Shown: positions 18,620 to 27,415 of the stretch, piece after piece
Layout: each line of letters starts with the position of its first letter
Numbering within the stretch: position 1 is the first letter of the stretch
Assembly: GCF_900112645.1 (NCBI RefSeq)
Contig: NZ_FOMO01000015.1
Coordinates: 17,648-81,647, forward strand
Direction: 5' to 3'
DNA: 64,000 bases
From: Phytopseudomonas straminea
Lineage (GTDB): Bacteria; Pseudomonadota; Gammaproteobacteria; Pseudomonadales; Pseudomonadaceae
Notes under the pieces: generated by a model
What the model was told of the DNA's origin: nothing
Seen by the model: only the letters and a program-made list of their open reading frames with translations
Databases searched by the model: none
Translations under genes and position numbers: made by a program

Positions 18620-19084
18620 TCAGGGCAAGCCAATCACCCGCCCGACATAAACAGAACGCGGCGCTCCATGCTGCGCCTCGACCAGCTCAGCAATTCGCTC
18701 AGCCACCTCACCATCGAACGGCGCCGAACGACCATTGGCCGTGTCGATATTCATCAGCATCTGCTCGCTCTCGGCCACCACCTGGCGGTCGTCGCAGCGC
18801 TCCAGCAGGTGGTGGATATGCAGGCGCTTGCGGTCGTGGCCGAGCAGTTGGGTGCGCACCTGCAGCTCGACGCCGAGTTTCACCTCGGCGAGAAAGTTGA
18901 GGTGGCACTCCATCGTGTAGAGCGTGTGACCGGTGCGCGCCCTGCCCGCCTCGTCGAGGCCAATTAGATCCATCAGCCCGTCGGTGGCGAAGCTGCAGAT
19001 CAGCAGGTAATAGGCGTCGCGCAGGTGGCCGTTATAGTCGACCCAGGTGGGCTGCACCGCGGTTTTGTAGGTAACGGACAGCAT
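18620..19084 (-). CDS. cdhB: Hot-dog acyl-CoA thioesterase of the carnitine operon
   Basis: This 154-residue hot-dog fold protein carries VDYNGHLRDAYYLLICSFAT, which matches the catalytic D-x-N-G-H segment of 4-hydroxybenzoyl-CoA-type thioesterases. It lies three bases downstream of cdhA, on the same strand. In pseudomonad carnitine catabolism the CdhC reaction yields betainyl-CoA, and a thioesterase in this position (CdhB) releases glycine betaine. The enzyme class is clear from sequence; the substrate is inferred from context. Confidence 0.85.
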   Translation of the reverse strand: MLSVTYKTAVQPTWVDYNGHLRDAYYLLICSFATDGLMDLIGLDEAGRARTGHTLYTMECHLNFLAEVKLGVELQVRTQLLGHDRKRLHIHHLLERCDDRQVVAESEQMLMNIDTANGRSAPFDGEVAERIAELVEAQHGAPRSVYVGRVIGLP

Positions 19085-19086
19085 AC

Positions 19087-20052
19087 TCAGTCCTCGAAGG
19101 CGAAGCCGTGACGGGCCTTGGTCTGGCGCACGGCATTGAGCACCGCCAGCAGGCAGTCATCGCGATAGCGCTCCAGCTCGGCGAGGCTGCGCTGGCCCTG
19201 CTGTACGCCAGTGCCGGCGACCACATCGTCGATCAACGCCTCGGTCAGCTCGGGGGCCTGCAGGTAGGTCCAGGGCAGTTTCAACGCTGGCCCGAACTGG
19301 GCCATGAAGTGGCGCATGCCAGCGTCGCCGCCAGCCAGGGTGTAGGTCAGGAAGGTGCCCATGAACGACCAGCGCAGGCCGGCGCCAAAGCGGATCGCGT
19401 CGTCGATCTCGCCGGTGGTCGCCACGCCATCGTTGACCAGGTGCAGAGCCTCGCGCCACAGCGCTTCGAGCAGGCGGTCGGCGATAAAGCCCGGCACCTC
19501 CTTGCGCACATGCAGCGGGCGCATTCCCAGTGCGCTGTAGATGCTGATGGCCGCCTGTACCGCTTCGGGCGCGGTGCGCTCGCCGCCGACCACCTCGACC
19601 AGCGGCAACAGATACACCGGATTGAACGGATGGCCGACCACACAACGCTGCGGGTGCTGTGCCTCGGCGTAGAACTCGCTGGGCAACAGACCCGAGGTGC
19701 TGGAGCCGATGATCACGTTCGAGCGCGCCGCGGCGCTGATCCGCGCGTGCAGGTCGAGCTTGAGGTCGAGCCGCTCGGGCGCGCTCTCCTGAATGAAATC
19801 GGCATCGCGCACGCAGGCGTCGAGGTCAGCGAAAAAGCGCAGGCGCTGCATCGACGAGCCGGGCGCCAGCCCCTGCTTTTCCAGCGCCGGCCAGGCATTG
19901 GCGATGCGCGTGCGTAGGGCTGCCTCGGCGCCGGGTGCCGGGTCCCAGGCGTGTACGTCCAGGCCATGGGCCAGGGCGCGGGCGATCCAGCCGGCGCCGA
20001 TCACACCGGTGCCCAGTGCAGCGAAAATCTTGATGTCGGTTACGAAGGACAT
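19087..20052 (-). CDS. cdhA: L-carnitine 3-dehydrogenase
   Basis: This 321-residue NAD-dependent dehydrogenase of the 3-hydroxyacyl-CoA dehydrogenase family oxidises L-carnitine to 3-dehydrocarnitine. It uses start MSFVTDIKIF at 20052. The Rossmann motif GTGVIGAGWIARALA lies near the N-terminus, and a conserved catalytic His lies in the VVGHPFNPVYLLPLVEVVGG segment. The reading frame stays open upstream, but codon use there is that of the overlapping cdhC frame, so the longer start is rejected. It is flanked by cdhC and the thioesterase. Confidence 0.94.
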   Translation of the reverse strand: MSFVTDIKIFAALGTGVIGAGWIARALAHGLDVHAWDPAPGAEAALRTRIANAWPALEKQGLAPGSSMQRLRFFADLDACVRDADFIQESAPERLDLKLDLHARISAAARSNVIIGSSTSGLLPSEFYAEAQHPQRCVVGHPFNPVYLLPLVEVVGGERTAPEAVQAAISIYSALGMRPLHVRKEVPGFIADRLLEALWREALHLVNDGVATTGEIDDAIRFGAGLRWSFMGTFLTYTLAGGDAGMRHFMAQFGPALKLPWTYLQAPELTEALIDDVVAGTGVQQGQRSLAELERYRDDCLLAVLNAVRQTKARHGFAFED

Positions 20053-20072
20053 GGCAGGCTCCAGGCGAAGGC

Positions 20073-20957
20073 TCAGCGTTTTTTCAGATTCATTTTTTCC
20101 CGGCCCTCGGCCGGGCTCAGCACGCGGCCGCCAAGGCGTTCGATGATTTCCACCGCGCGCCCGACCAGCGAGCCGTTGCTGGCCGGCACGCCCTTGTCCA
20201 GCCAGATGTTGTCTTCCAGCCCCACGCGCACGTTGCCGCCCAGGAGCATGGCCTGGGCGAGCATCGGCATCTGCATACGGCCGATGCCGAAGCCGGCCCA
20301 GGTCAGGCCTGGCGGCAGGTTGTCGACCATCGCCTTCATGGTCGCGGTATCGGCCGGCGCGCCCCAGGGGATGCCCAGGCACAGCTGGATCAGCGGATCC
20401 TCCAGCAGGCCTTCCTTGAGCATCTGTTTGGCGAACCACAGGTGACCGGTGTCGAAGATCTCAAGCTCGGCCTTCACGCCCAGCTCGGTGATGCGTTTGG
20501 CACCGGCGCGCAGTTGCGCCGGGGTGGAGACATAGATGAAGTCGCCGTCGCCGAAATTCAGCGTGCCGCAATCCAGGGTGCAGATTTCCGGTCGCAGCTC
20601 CTCGATATGGGCCAGGCGGGTCAGCGGGCCGACCAGATCGGTACTGGCACCGAACTCCAGCGGCTGCTCGCCCTTGCCGATCTCCAGGTCGCCGCCCATG
20701 CCGGCGGTGAGGTTGATGATCACGTCGGTGTCGCTCTCGCGAATGCGCTCGACCAACTCGCGGTACAGCGCCACGTCGCGGCTCGGCTTGCCGGTTTGCG
20801 GGTCGCGCACGTGGCAGTGGGCGACGGTAGCGCCGGCTTTGGCCGCCTCGATGGCGGCCTCGGCGATCTGCTTCGGCGTGACGGGAATGGCCGGGTGACG
20901 GCCAACGGTGTCGCCGGCGCCGGTGACCGCGCAGGTGATGATGACTTCGTGGTTCAC
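20073..20957 (-). CDS. cdhC: 3-dehydrocarnitine cleavage enzyme (BKACE family)
   Basis: This 294-residue protein belongs to the beta-keto acid cleavage enzyme family (formerly DUF849). The metal-binding HCHVRDPQTGKPSRD motif near residues 47-61 and the EVIITCAVTGAGDT opening are diagnostic. It condenses dehydrocarnitine with acetyl-CoA, giving acetoacetate and betainyl-CoA. It is transcribed with cdhA, 20 bases upstream of it. Confidence 0.93.
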   Translation of the reverse strand: MNHEVIITCAVTGAGDTVGRHPAIPVTPKQIAEAAIEAAKAGATVAHCHVRDPQTGKPSRDVALYRELVERIRESDTDVIINLTAGMGGDLEIGKGEQPLEFGASTDLVGPLTRLAHIEELRPEICTLDCGTLNFGDGDFIYVSTPAQLRAGAKRITELGVKAELEIFDTGHLWFAKQMLKEGLLEDPLIQLCLGIPWGAPADTATMKAMVDNLPPGLTWAGFGIGRMQMPMLAQAMLLGGNVRVGLEDNIWLDKGVPASNGSLVGRAVEIIERLGGRVLSPAEGREKMNLKKR

Positions 20958-21024
20958 GGTCGTGCTCCTTTATCGAGGACGAACGCCGCCCCCGCGCAGT
21001 GCGCGGTGACAGCGAGGGATTGAG

Positions 21025-21960
21025 TTATTGGCTGAGTTTCAGGGCCTGGGCGGCCGGCTTGCCGTCGCGGCTGGTAACGCCTTCGAGCCACCCGGCAACC
21101 ACCTCGGGGTTGGCCGCGATCCACTCGCGCGCCACCTTGTCGGGCGCCTGGCGATCCATGATCGGCTGCATCAGTTCGGCCTCCTGCTCGCTGGTGAAGC
21201 GCAGGCTGGTGAGCAGGCGGTTGGCGTTGGGGCAGCTCTGGGCGTAGTCCGGCGAAGTCACGGTGGAAACAGTCGCCGCGCCGTCATTGGGGCCGAAAAC
21301 ATCCTCGGTGCCGGTCAGGTAGGTGATCGGCATCTGCAGGTTCATCGGGTGCGGCTTCCAGCCAAAGAACACCACCGGCTTCTGGTTGCGTACCGCGCGG
21401 CCGACGGCGGCGAGCATGCCGGCCTCGCTGGATTCCACCAGCTTGAAACCGCCAAGGCCGAACTGGTTAGCATCGATCATCTTCTGGATCGCCGTATTGG
21501 CGCCCGACCCAGCCTCGATGCCGTAGATCTTGCCGTCGAGCTGATCCTTGAAGCGGGCGATGTCGGCAAGGGTCTTGATGCCCTGCTCGGCCGCGTAGGT
21601 CGGCACGGCCAGTACCGCCACGGCATCGTCCAATGACGGCCTCTCGGCCACCTTCACGGCGCCAGCATCGAGGAAGGGCTTGATGTTGTCGTCCATGATC
21701 GGCTTCCAGTAGCCGAGAAAGGCATCGACCTGGCCCTTCTGGATGCCGGCGAAGATGATCTGCTGCGAGGCCTGGGTCTGGGTGGTTTCATAGCCCAGGC
21801 CTTGCAGCAACTGGTTGGCCACGGCGGTGGTGGCGACCACATCGGTCCAGCCGACGGCGCCGAGGCGGACGGTCTTGCAACTGGCCTCTTCGGCGGCCAG
21901 CAGGGGCACACTGAACAAGGTGACGGCGCAGCAGGCTGCGAACGCGGTGAGCGTTTTCAT
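21025..21960 (-). CDS. caiX: Carnitine-binding periplasmic protein
   Basis: This 311-residue OpuAC/ChoX-type substrate-binding protein has a signal peptide (MKTLTAFAACCAVTLFSVPLLAAEE). The aromatic-rich ligand site is visible in VDAFLGYWKPIMDDNI and FFGWKPHPMNLQM, typical of quaternary-amine binders. It has no permease beside it. In pseudomonads CaiX delivers carnitine to the CbcWV core, which lies at 34.5-36.6 kb here. It is first in the caiX-cdhC-cdhA-thioesterase unit and divergent from cdhR. Confidence 0.9.
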   Translation of the reverse strand: MKTLTAFAACCAVTLFSVPLLAAEEASCKTVRLGAVGWTDVVATTAVANQLLQGLGYETTQTQASQQIIFAGIQKGQVDAFLGYWKPIMDDNIKPFLDAGAVKVAERPSLDDAVAVLAVPTYAAEQGIKTLADIARFKDQLDGKIYGIEAGSGANTAIQKMIDANQFGLGGFKLVESSEAGMLAAVGRAVRNQKPVVFFGWKPHPMNLQMPITYLTGTEDVFGPNDGAATVSTVTSPDYAQSCPNANRLLTSLRFTSEQEAELMQPIMDRQAPDKVAREWIAANPEVVAGWLEGVTSRDGKPAAQALKLSQ

Positions 21961-22071
21961 GAGCGGTGCTCCTCAACGGTTTAGTCTGGTTTTTAGTACC
22001 GTGTGACCGGAACAGCGGGATTCCGATGGAGCCACCTTACGCAGTTAGTCGGTTGGAAATTCGCACCATAT

Positions 22072-22102
22072 CGACATAAAACCAGAACATAACGACTTGA
22101 AG
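22072..22102. promoter_or_regulatory. Candidate CdhR operator (direct repeat)
   Basis: CGACATAAAA (22072-22081) and CGACTTGAAG (22093-22102) form an imperfect direct repeat with 21-base spacing in the caiX-cdhR gap, in the layout used by AraC-type activators. It lies about 110-140 bases upstream of caiX. Confidence 0.4.
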
Positions 22103-22150
22103 ATCAAGCCACGCTGCCGTTAGATGAGGCTCTACGCAGCGAGCACTCCA

Positions 22151-23101
22151 ATGCCTGATCACTTCTGCTTTCTACTGTTGCCCGGCTTTTCGATGATGGG
22201 CCTGATGTCGGCCATCGAACCGCTGCGGGTCGCCAACCGTTTTCATGCGCCCCACTACCACTGGCGCCTGCTCAGCGCCGACGGCCAGGCCGTGCCGGCC
22301 AGCAATGGCATGTCGCTCAATGTCGATGGCGCTCTGGATGATGACCTGACCGACACCAGCCTGTTCGTGGTAGCCGGTTTCGAGCCACTGGCGGGTTTCG
22401 GGCCGCAGCTGGCCGCCCGCTTGCGACGTGCCGAACGCGAGTGCCAGGTGCTAGGCGCCATCGATACCGGCAGCTTTGTGCTGGCCGAGGCCGGGCTGTT
22501 GGACGCCCGGCAGCGCTTCACCCTGCACTGGGAAGCGCTGGAGGCCTTTCGCGAACGTTATCCACAGCTGCAACCAACCCAGGAATTGTTCGAAATCGAC
22601 GGCCGGCGCATCACCAGTGCCGGCGGCACCAGCAGCCTGGACCTGATGCTCGGCCTTATCGGCCGCGACCATGGCGAGGCATTGTCGATCCAGGTGTCCG
22701 AGCAATTCGTACTCGGCCGTATTCGCACCCGGCTGGATCACCAGCGCATGCAGATCAGCAGCCGCTACGGCATCCACGACAAGAAGCTGGCCCTGGTGAT
22801 CGGCGAAATGGAGCGCTGTACCGAGGAGCCGCGCACCCCGCAGCAATTGGCCGACACGGTAGGCATCACCACCCGCCAGTTGGAGCGGCTGTTTCGCCAG
22901 CACCTGAACACCACACCGGTCACCTTCTACCTCGCCCTGCGCCTCGACAAGGGCCGCCAACTGCTGCGCCAGAGCGACCTCAGCGTGCTGGAGGTGGCTC
23001 TGGCCTGCGGCTTCGACTCGGCGTCCTATTTTGCCCGGCGTTATCGGGCGCGGTTTGCCGTCAGCCCGCGGCAGGATAGGCACGAGGCGGCTGGATCTTA
23101 A
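22151..23101 (+). CDS. cdhR: CdhR, AraC-family activator of carnitine catabolism
   Basis: The 316-residue regulator has an N-terminal DJ-1/PfpI (GATase1-like) ligand domain (MPDHFCFLLLPGFSMMGLMSAIEP onward) and two AraC helix-turn-helix motifs at the C-terminus (LADTVGITTRQLERLFRQH and VLEVALACGFDSASYFARRY). It is divergent from caiX and the cdh genes, matching CdhR, which senses carnitine. I chose the ATG at 22151, where homology to the family begins. An in-frame ATG at 22124 would add nine residues, and neither has a strong ribosome binding site. Confidence 0.88.
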   Translation: MPDHFCFLLLPGFSMMGLMSAIEPLRVANRFHAPHYHWRLLSADGQAVPASNGMSLNVDGALDDDLTDTSLFVVAGFEPLAGFGPQLAARLRRAERECQVLGAIDTGSFVLAEAGLLDARQRFTLHWEALEAFRERYPQLQPTQELFEIDGRRITSAGGTSSLDLMLGLIGRDHGEALSIQVSEQFVLGRIRTRLDHQRMQISSRYGIHDKKLALVIGEMERCTEEPRTPQQLADTVGITTRQLERLFRQHLNTTPVTFYLALRLDKGRQLLRQSDLSVLEVALACGFDSASYFARRYRARFAVSPRQDRHEAAGS

Positions 23102-23491
23102 CTCGGTCACAGGTCGTAGGATGGGTGAAACCCATGGAAATTGATGGGTTTTACCCATCCTACGGACTGCGGCCTTTTTTGTGGGAGGGTGGCCGCCCAG
23201 GCCATGCCCGTAAGGCTGCGCTTTTGTGGGAGCGCGCCATGCGCGCGATTTCGCGGGCATGGCCCGCTCCCACAGTGGAATGCGCAGCGGCCGCCATAGC
23301 CTTCCGCCTGCTCCATCGCTCTCCCCCCGCACCAGCGTACGCCCAAGCGGCTTATCCACCGGCGACCTCGGCTTGACGCTTTCGGCAATCCCCCCGTCGT
23401 TTTTGCATCGGGTCGCCCAAGCGTCGAGGCATATGCTGCCCACAAAGCGCCAGCAGCGAATCTGGTGCATTCATTCAAGGGGAGCCGCCTG
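23102..23491. repeat. Repeat-filled gap: family C and family B elements
   Basis: These 390 bases contain no gene. A family C hairpin (23116-23163, arms GTAGGATGGG / CCCATCCTAC) follows the cdhR stop and probably helps terminate it. A partial GTGGGAGGG element lies at about 23180, and a full family B hairpin at 23226-23273. The last about 150 bases (23340-23491) are unique and should hold the promoter of the dipeptidase-DUF5943-dgc genes; AAGGGGAG at 23477 is the ribosome binding site. Confidence 0.7.
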
Positions 23492-24469
23492 ATGAGCCCA
23501 GCCGAATTGCACGCCGACAGCATCGTCATCGACGGTCTGATCATCGCCAAGTGGAACCGTGAACTCTTCGAAGACATGCGCAAGGGCGGCCTGACCGCGG
23601 CCAACTGCACCGTGTCGGTATGGGAGGGTTTTCAGGCCACCGTCAACAGCATCGCCGCCAGCAGCAAGCTGATCCGCGAGAACAGCGACCTGGTGATGCC
23701 GGTGCGCACCACCGCCGATATCCGCAAGGCCAAGGAGCTGGGCAAGACCGGCATCATCTATGGCTTCCAGAATGCCCATGCATTCGAAGACCAGCTCGGC
23801 TACGTCGAGGTGTTCAAGCAGCTCGGCGTGGGCATCGTGCAGATGTGCTACAACACCCAGAACCTGGTGGGCACCGGCTGTTACGAGCGTGACGGCGGGC
23901 TGTCCGGCTTCGGTCGCGAGATCGTCGCCGAGATGAACCGGGTGGGCATCATGTGCGACCTGTCCCACGTCGGCAGCAAGACCAGCGAGGAAGTCATCCT
24001 CGAATCGAAAAAGCCGGTCACCTATTCGCACTGCCTGCCTTCGGGCCTGAAAGAGCACCCGCGCAACAAGTCCGATGAGGAACTGAAGTTCATCGCCGAC
24101 CACGGCGGCTTCGTTGGCGTGACCATGTTCGCGCCGTTCCTGGCCAAGGGCATCGACTCGACCATCGACGACTACGCCGAAGCCATCGAGTACGTGATGA
24201 ACATCGTCGGTGAAGACGCCATCGGCATCGGTACCGACTTCACCCAGGGTCACGGCCAGGACTTCTTCGAGTACCTGACCCACGACAAGGGCTATGCCCG
24301 TCGCCTGACCAACTTCGGCAAGATCATCAATCCGCTGGGTATCCGTACCGTCGGCGAATTCCCCAACCTCACCGAAACCCTGCTCAAGCGCGGCCATTCC
24401 GAGCGCGTGGTGCGCAAGATCATGGGTGAGAACTGGGTACGGGTACTCGCCGACGTCTGGGGCGAATAA
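23492..24469 (+). CDS. Membrane-dipeptidase (M19) homologue with a degenerate metal site
   Basis: The 325-residue protein has the M19 renal-dipeptidase fold: DLSHVG with H159, TYSH with H180, R191 in HPRN and D249 in GTDF are all kept. The first metal-ligand pair is changed, however: the usual DGHxD reads DGLII, placing L16 and I18 where His and Asp belong. The bridging Glu of GVEGGH is Q93 in GFQNAH. The start at 23492 has a good ribosome binding site. It leads the dgcAB group and is probably co-expressed with it. A homologue sits there in P. aeruginosa (PA5396, from memory). Its reaction is unknown. Confidence 0.85.
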   Translation: MSPAELHADSIVIDGLIIAKWNRELFEDMRKGGLTAANCTVSVWEGFQATVNSIAASSKLIRENSDLVMPVRTTADIRKAKELGKTGIIYGFQNAHAFEDQLGYVEVFKQLGVGIVQMCYNTQNLVGTGCYERDGGLSGFGREIVAEMNRVGIMCDLSHVGSKTSEEVILESKKPVTYSHCLPSGLKEHPRNKSDEELKFIADHGGFVGVTMFAPFLAKGIDSTIDDYAEAIEYVMNIVGEDAIGIGTDFTQGHGQDFFEYLTHDKGYARRLTNFGKIINPLGIRTVGEFPNLTETLLKRGHSERVVRKIMGENWVRVLADVWGE

Positions 24470-24489
24470 GCCCTTCCCTCTCAATTTCC

Positions 24490-24564
24490 GTAGGAGCGGC
24501 TTCAGCCGCGATCAGCCCCCAAAGGGCGACGTGCCTTGAAGCTCACGGCTAAAGCCGCTCCTAC
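24490..24564. repeat. Dispersed inverted repeat, family A variant
   Basis: Arms GTAGGAGCGGCTTCAGCCGC and CTAAAGCCGCTCCTAC enclose a short spacer between the dipeptidase homologue and the DUF5943 gene, inside the presumed operon. Confidence 0.75.
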
Positions 24565-24588
24565 GATTCGAACTCAGGAGTTACACAC

Positions 24589-25119
24589 ATGGCCACCCAC
24601 GCCCCCGAAATGCCCATTCAGGTCGACGACGAAACCGGCGTATGGACCACCGACGCCCTGCCGATGCTGTACGTGCCGCGGCATTTCTTCGTCAACAACC
24701 ACCGCGGCATCGAGGAAGTGCTCGGCGCCGACAAGTACGCCGAGATTCTCTACAAGGCCGGCTACAAATCCGCCTGGCACTGGTGCGAGAAGGAAGCCGA
24801 ATGCCACGGCATTGAAGGCGCGGCGGTATTCGAGCACTACATGAAACGCCTGTCGCAGCGCGGCTGGGGCCTGTTCGAGATCCAGAAGCTGGACATCGAC
24901 GCCGGTTACGCGGAAGTGAAGCTCAAGCACTCGGCCTTCGTGTACGTGTACGGCAAGGTCGGCCGCAAGGTGGACTACATGTTCACCGGCTGGTTCTCCG
25001 GCGCCATCGACCAGATCCTGGCCGCCAAGGGCAGCAGCCTGCGCACCGTCACCGTGCAGGAATACGGCGGTTCGGAAGAAGGCCACGACGATGGCCTGTT
25101 CGTCACCCGCCCGCTCTGA
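24589..25119 (+). CDS. DUF5943 protein of the dimethylglycine cluster
   Basis: The 176-residue soluble protein has no signal peptide or membrane segment. It is aromatic-rich (AWHWCEKEAECHG, YMKRLSQRGWGLFE) and resembles the DUF5943 family (4-vinyl-reductase-like alpha/beta domain) found upstream of dgcA in pseudomonads. Two cysteines and several His/Glu residues could bind a metal or ligand, but no catalytic motif is recognised. It lies between the degenerate dipeptidase and dgcA. A GGAGCGCC palindrome at 25130-25152 separates it from dgcA. Confidence 0.75.
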   Translation: MATHAPEMPIQVDDETGVWTTDALPMLYVPRHFFVNNHRGIEEVLGADKYAEILYKAGYKSAWHWCEKEAECHGIEGAAVFEHYMKRLSQRGWGLFEIQKLDIDAGYAEVKLKHSAFVYVYGKVGRKVDYMFTGWFSGAIDQILAAKGSSLRTVTVQEYGGSEEGHDDGLFVTRPL

Positions 25120-25203
25120 ATAACAACAGGAGCGCCACTCGCTAGGCGCTCCACCCCGCATTGACCGTGAACGCAGTGCAGCCGTCGAATCGAGGAGAAG
25201 GTC

Positions 25204-27264
25204 ATGGCCTTCGAAGCAATGTTCCAGCCGATCCAGATCGGCAAACTGACCATCCGTAACCGCGTACTCAGCACGGCTCACGCCGAGGTGTACGCCACCG
25301 ACGGCGGCATGACCACCGAGCGTTACGTCAAATACTACGAAGAGAAGGCCAAGGGCGGCATCGGCCTGGCGATCTGTGGCGGCTCCTCGGTCGTGGCCAT
25401 CGACAGCCCGCAGCAGTGGTGGAGTTCGGTGAACCTGTCCACCGACCGCATCATCCCGCACTTCCAGAATCTCGCTGACGCCATGCACAAGCACGGCGCC
25501 AAGATCATGATCCAGATTACCCACATGGGCCGCCGCTCGCGCTGGGATGGCTACCACTGGCCGACCCTGATGTCGCCGTCCGGCATCCGTGAACCGGTAC
25601 ACCGCGCCACCTGCAAGACCATCGAGGTCGAGGAAATCTGGCGCATCATCGGCAACTACGCCCAGGCGGCGCGCCGCGCGAAGGAAGGCGGCCTGGACGG
25701 CGTCGAGCTGTCCGCCGTGCACCAGCACCTGATCGACCAGTTCTGGTCGCCGCGGGTGAACAAGCGTACCGACGAATGGGGCGGCACCTTCGAAGGCCGC
25801 ATGAAATTCGGCCTGGAAGTGCTCAAGGCCGTACGCGCCGAAGTCGGCGACGACTTCTGCGTCGGCATGCGCATCACCGGTGACGAGTTCCACCCGGACG
25901 GCCTGTCCCACGAGGACATGAAACAGATCGCCGCCTATTACGATGCCACCGGCATGCTCGACTTCATCGGCGTCGTCGGCTCAGGCTGCGACACCCACAA
26001 CACCCTGGCCAACGTCATTCCCAACATGAGCTTCCCGCCGGAGCCGTTCCTGCACCTGGCGGCCGGCATCAAGGAAGTGGTCAAGGTCCCGGTGCTGCAC
26101 GCGCAGAACATCAAGGACCCGAACCAGGCCACGCGCATCCTCGAAGGCGGCTACGTCGACATGGTCGGCATGACTCGCGCGCACATGGCCGACCCGCACC
26201 TGATCGCCAAGATCAAGATGGGCCAGATCGACCAGATCAAGCAGTGCGTCGGCGCCAACTACTGCATCGACCGCCAGTACCAGGGCCTGGACGTGCTGTG
26301 CATCCAGAACGCCGCCACCAGCCGTGAATACATGGGCGTGCCGCACATCATTGAAAAAACCACCGGCGCCAAGCGCAAGGTGGTGATCGTCGGCGGCGGG
26401 CCAGCCGGGATGGAAGCCGCCCGCGTGGCCGCCGAACGTGGCCATGATGTGACCCTGTTCGAGAAGCAGGACAGCCTCGGCGGGCAGATCAGCATCGCCG
26501 CCCGCGCCCCACAACGCGACCAGATCGCCGGCATCACTCGCTGGTATCAGCTGGAAATCGCCCGCCTGGGCGTGGACCTGCGCCTGGGCACGGCGGCCGA
26601 TGAAGCGACCATCCTCGACCTGCGCCCGGACATCGTGGTGCTGGCCAACGGTGGCCACGCCTTCCTCGAACAGAACGAACACTGGGGCGCTGCCGAAGGC
26701 CTGGTGGTCAGCGCCTGGGACATCCTTAGCGGCAAGGTCGAGCCCGGCAAGAACGTGCTGGTGTACGACACCATCTGCGAGTTCACCGGCATGTCGGCGG
26801 CCGACTACCTGGCCGAGAAAGGCTGCCAGGTCGAGATCGTCACCGACGACATCAAGCCCGGTGTGGCCATGGGTGGCACCACCTTCCCGACCTACTACCG
26901 CAGCATGTACCCCAAGGAAGTGGTCATGACCGGCGACCTGATGCTGGAAAAGGTCTACGCCGAGGGCGACAAGAAGGTCGCGGTGCTGGAGAACGAATAC
27001 ACCGGCGCCCGGGAAGAGCGAGTGGTCGACCAGATCGTCATCGAGAACGGCGTGCGCCCGGACGAGCGCCTGTATTACGCGCTCAAGGACGGCTCGCGCA
27101 ACAAGGGCCAGATCGACGTCGAGGCGCTGTTCGCGATCAAGCCGCAGCCATGCCTTTCCGAGGCGGGCGACGGCTACCTGCTGTTCCGTATCGGCGACTG
27201 CGTAGCCCAGCGCAACGTGCACGCGGCGATCTACGACGCCCTGCGCCTGTGCAAGGACTTCTGA
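25204..27264 (+). CDS. dgcA: Dimethylglycine demethylase subunit DgcA
   Basis: This 686-residue flavoprotein resembles trimethylamine dehydrogenase. It has an N-terminal old-yellow-enzyme TIM barrel for FMN (residues 5-340), an iron-sulfur loop, then two dinucleotide domains (VVIVGGGPAGMEAARVAAERG near 392). It demethylates dimethylglycine to sarcosine. The cluster loop has C348, C354 and C366, but A351 stands where TMADH has its second cysteine (CxxCxxC pattern read as CVGANYC). GAGGAGAAGG precedes the start. dgcB follows after a 151-base gap filled by a repeat. Confidence 0.94.
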   Translation: MAFEAMFQPIQIGKLTIRNRVLSTAHAEVYATDGGMTTERYVKYYEEKAKGGIGLAICGGSSVVAIDSPQQWWSSVNLSTDRIIPHFQNLADAMHKHGAKIMIQITHMGRRSRWDGYHWPTLMSPSGIREPVHRATCKTIEVEEIWRIIGNYAQAARRAKEGGLDGVELSAVHQHLIDQFWSPRVNKRTDEWGGTFEGRMKFGLEVLKAVRAEVGDDFCVGMRITGDEFHPDGLSHEDMKQIAAYYDATGMLDFIGVVGSGCDTHNTLANVIPNMSFPPEPFLHLAAGIKEVVKVPVLHAQNIKDPNQATRILEGGYVDMVGMTRAHMADPHLIAKIKMGQIDQIKQCVGANYCIDRQYQGLDVLCIQNAATSREYMGVPHIIEKTTGAKRKVVIVGGGPAGMEAARVAAERGHDVTLFEKQDSLGGQISIAARAPQRDQIAGITRWYQLEIARLGVDLRLGTAADEATILDLRPDIVVLANGGHAFLEQNEHWGAAEGLVVSAWDILSGKVEPGKNVLVYDTICEFTGMSAADYLAEKGCQVEIVTDDIKPGVAMGGTTFPTYYRSMYPKEVVMTGDLMLEKVYAEGDKKVAVLENEYTGAREERVVDQIVIENGVRPDERLYYALKDGSRNKGQIDVEALFAIKPQPCLSEAGDGYLLFRIGDCVAQRNVHAAIYDALRLCKDF

Positions 27265-27270
27265 TTGGAT

Positions 27271-27393
27271 GATGGCTCCCACGCTCTGCGTGGGAGACCT
27301 AGCGCCGTGACGCTCTGCGTCACAAGCGCTGGACGCAGAGCGTCCGGCGATGCGTTACCACGCGGACGGTTCGACGACTCGACGTGGGAACGA
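27271..27393. repeat. Long imperfect palindrome, family D copy 2
   Basis: Nested arms CCCACGCTCTGCGTGGGA, GTGACGCTCTGCGTCAC and GGACGCAGAGCGTCC fill the dgcA-dgcB gap. It is related to 2681-2794. Confidence 0.75.
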
Positions 27394-27415
27394 TTAACCC
27401 TGTGAGGGTAAGCAA

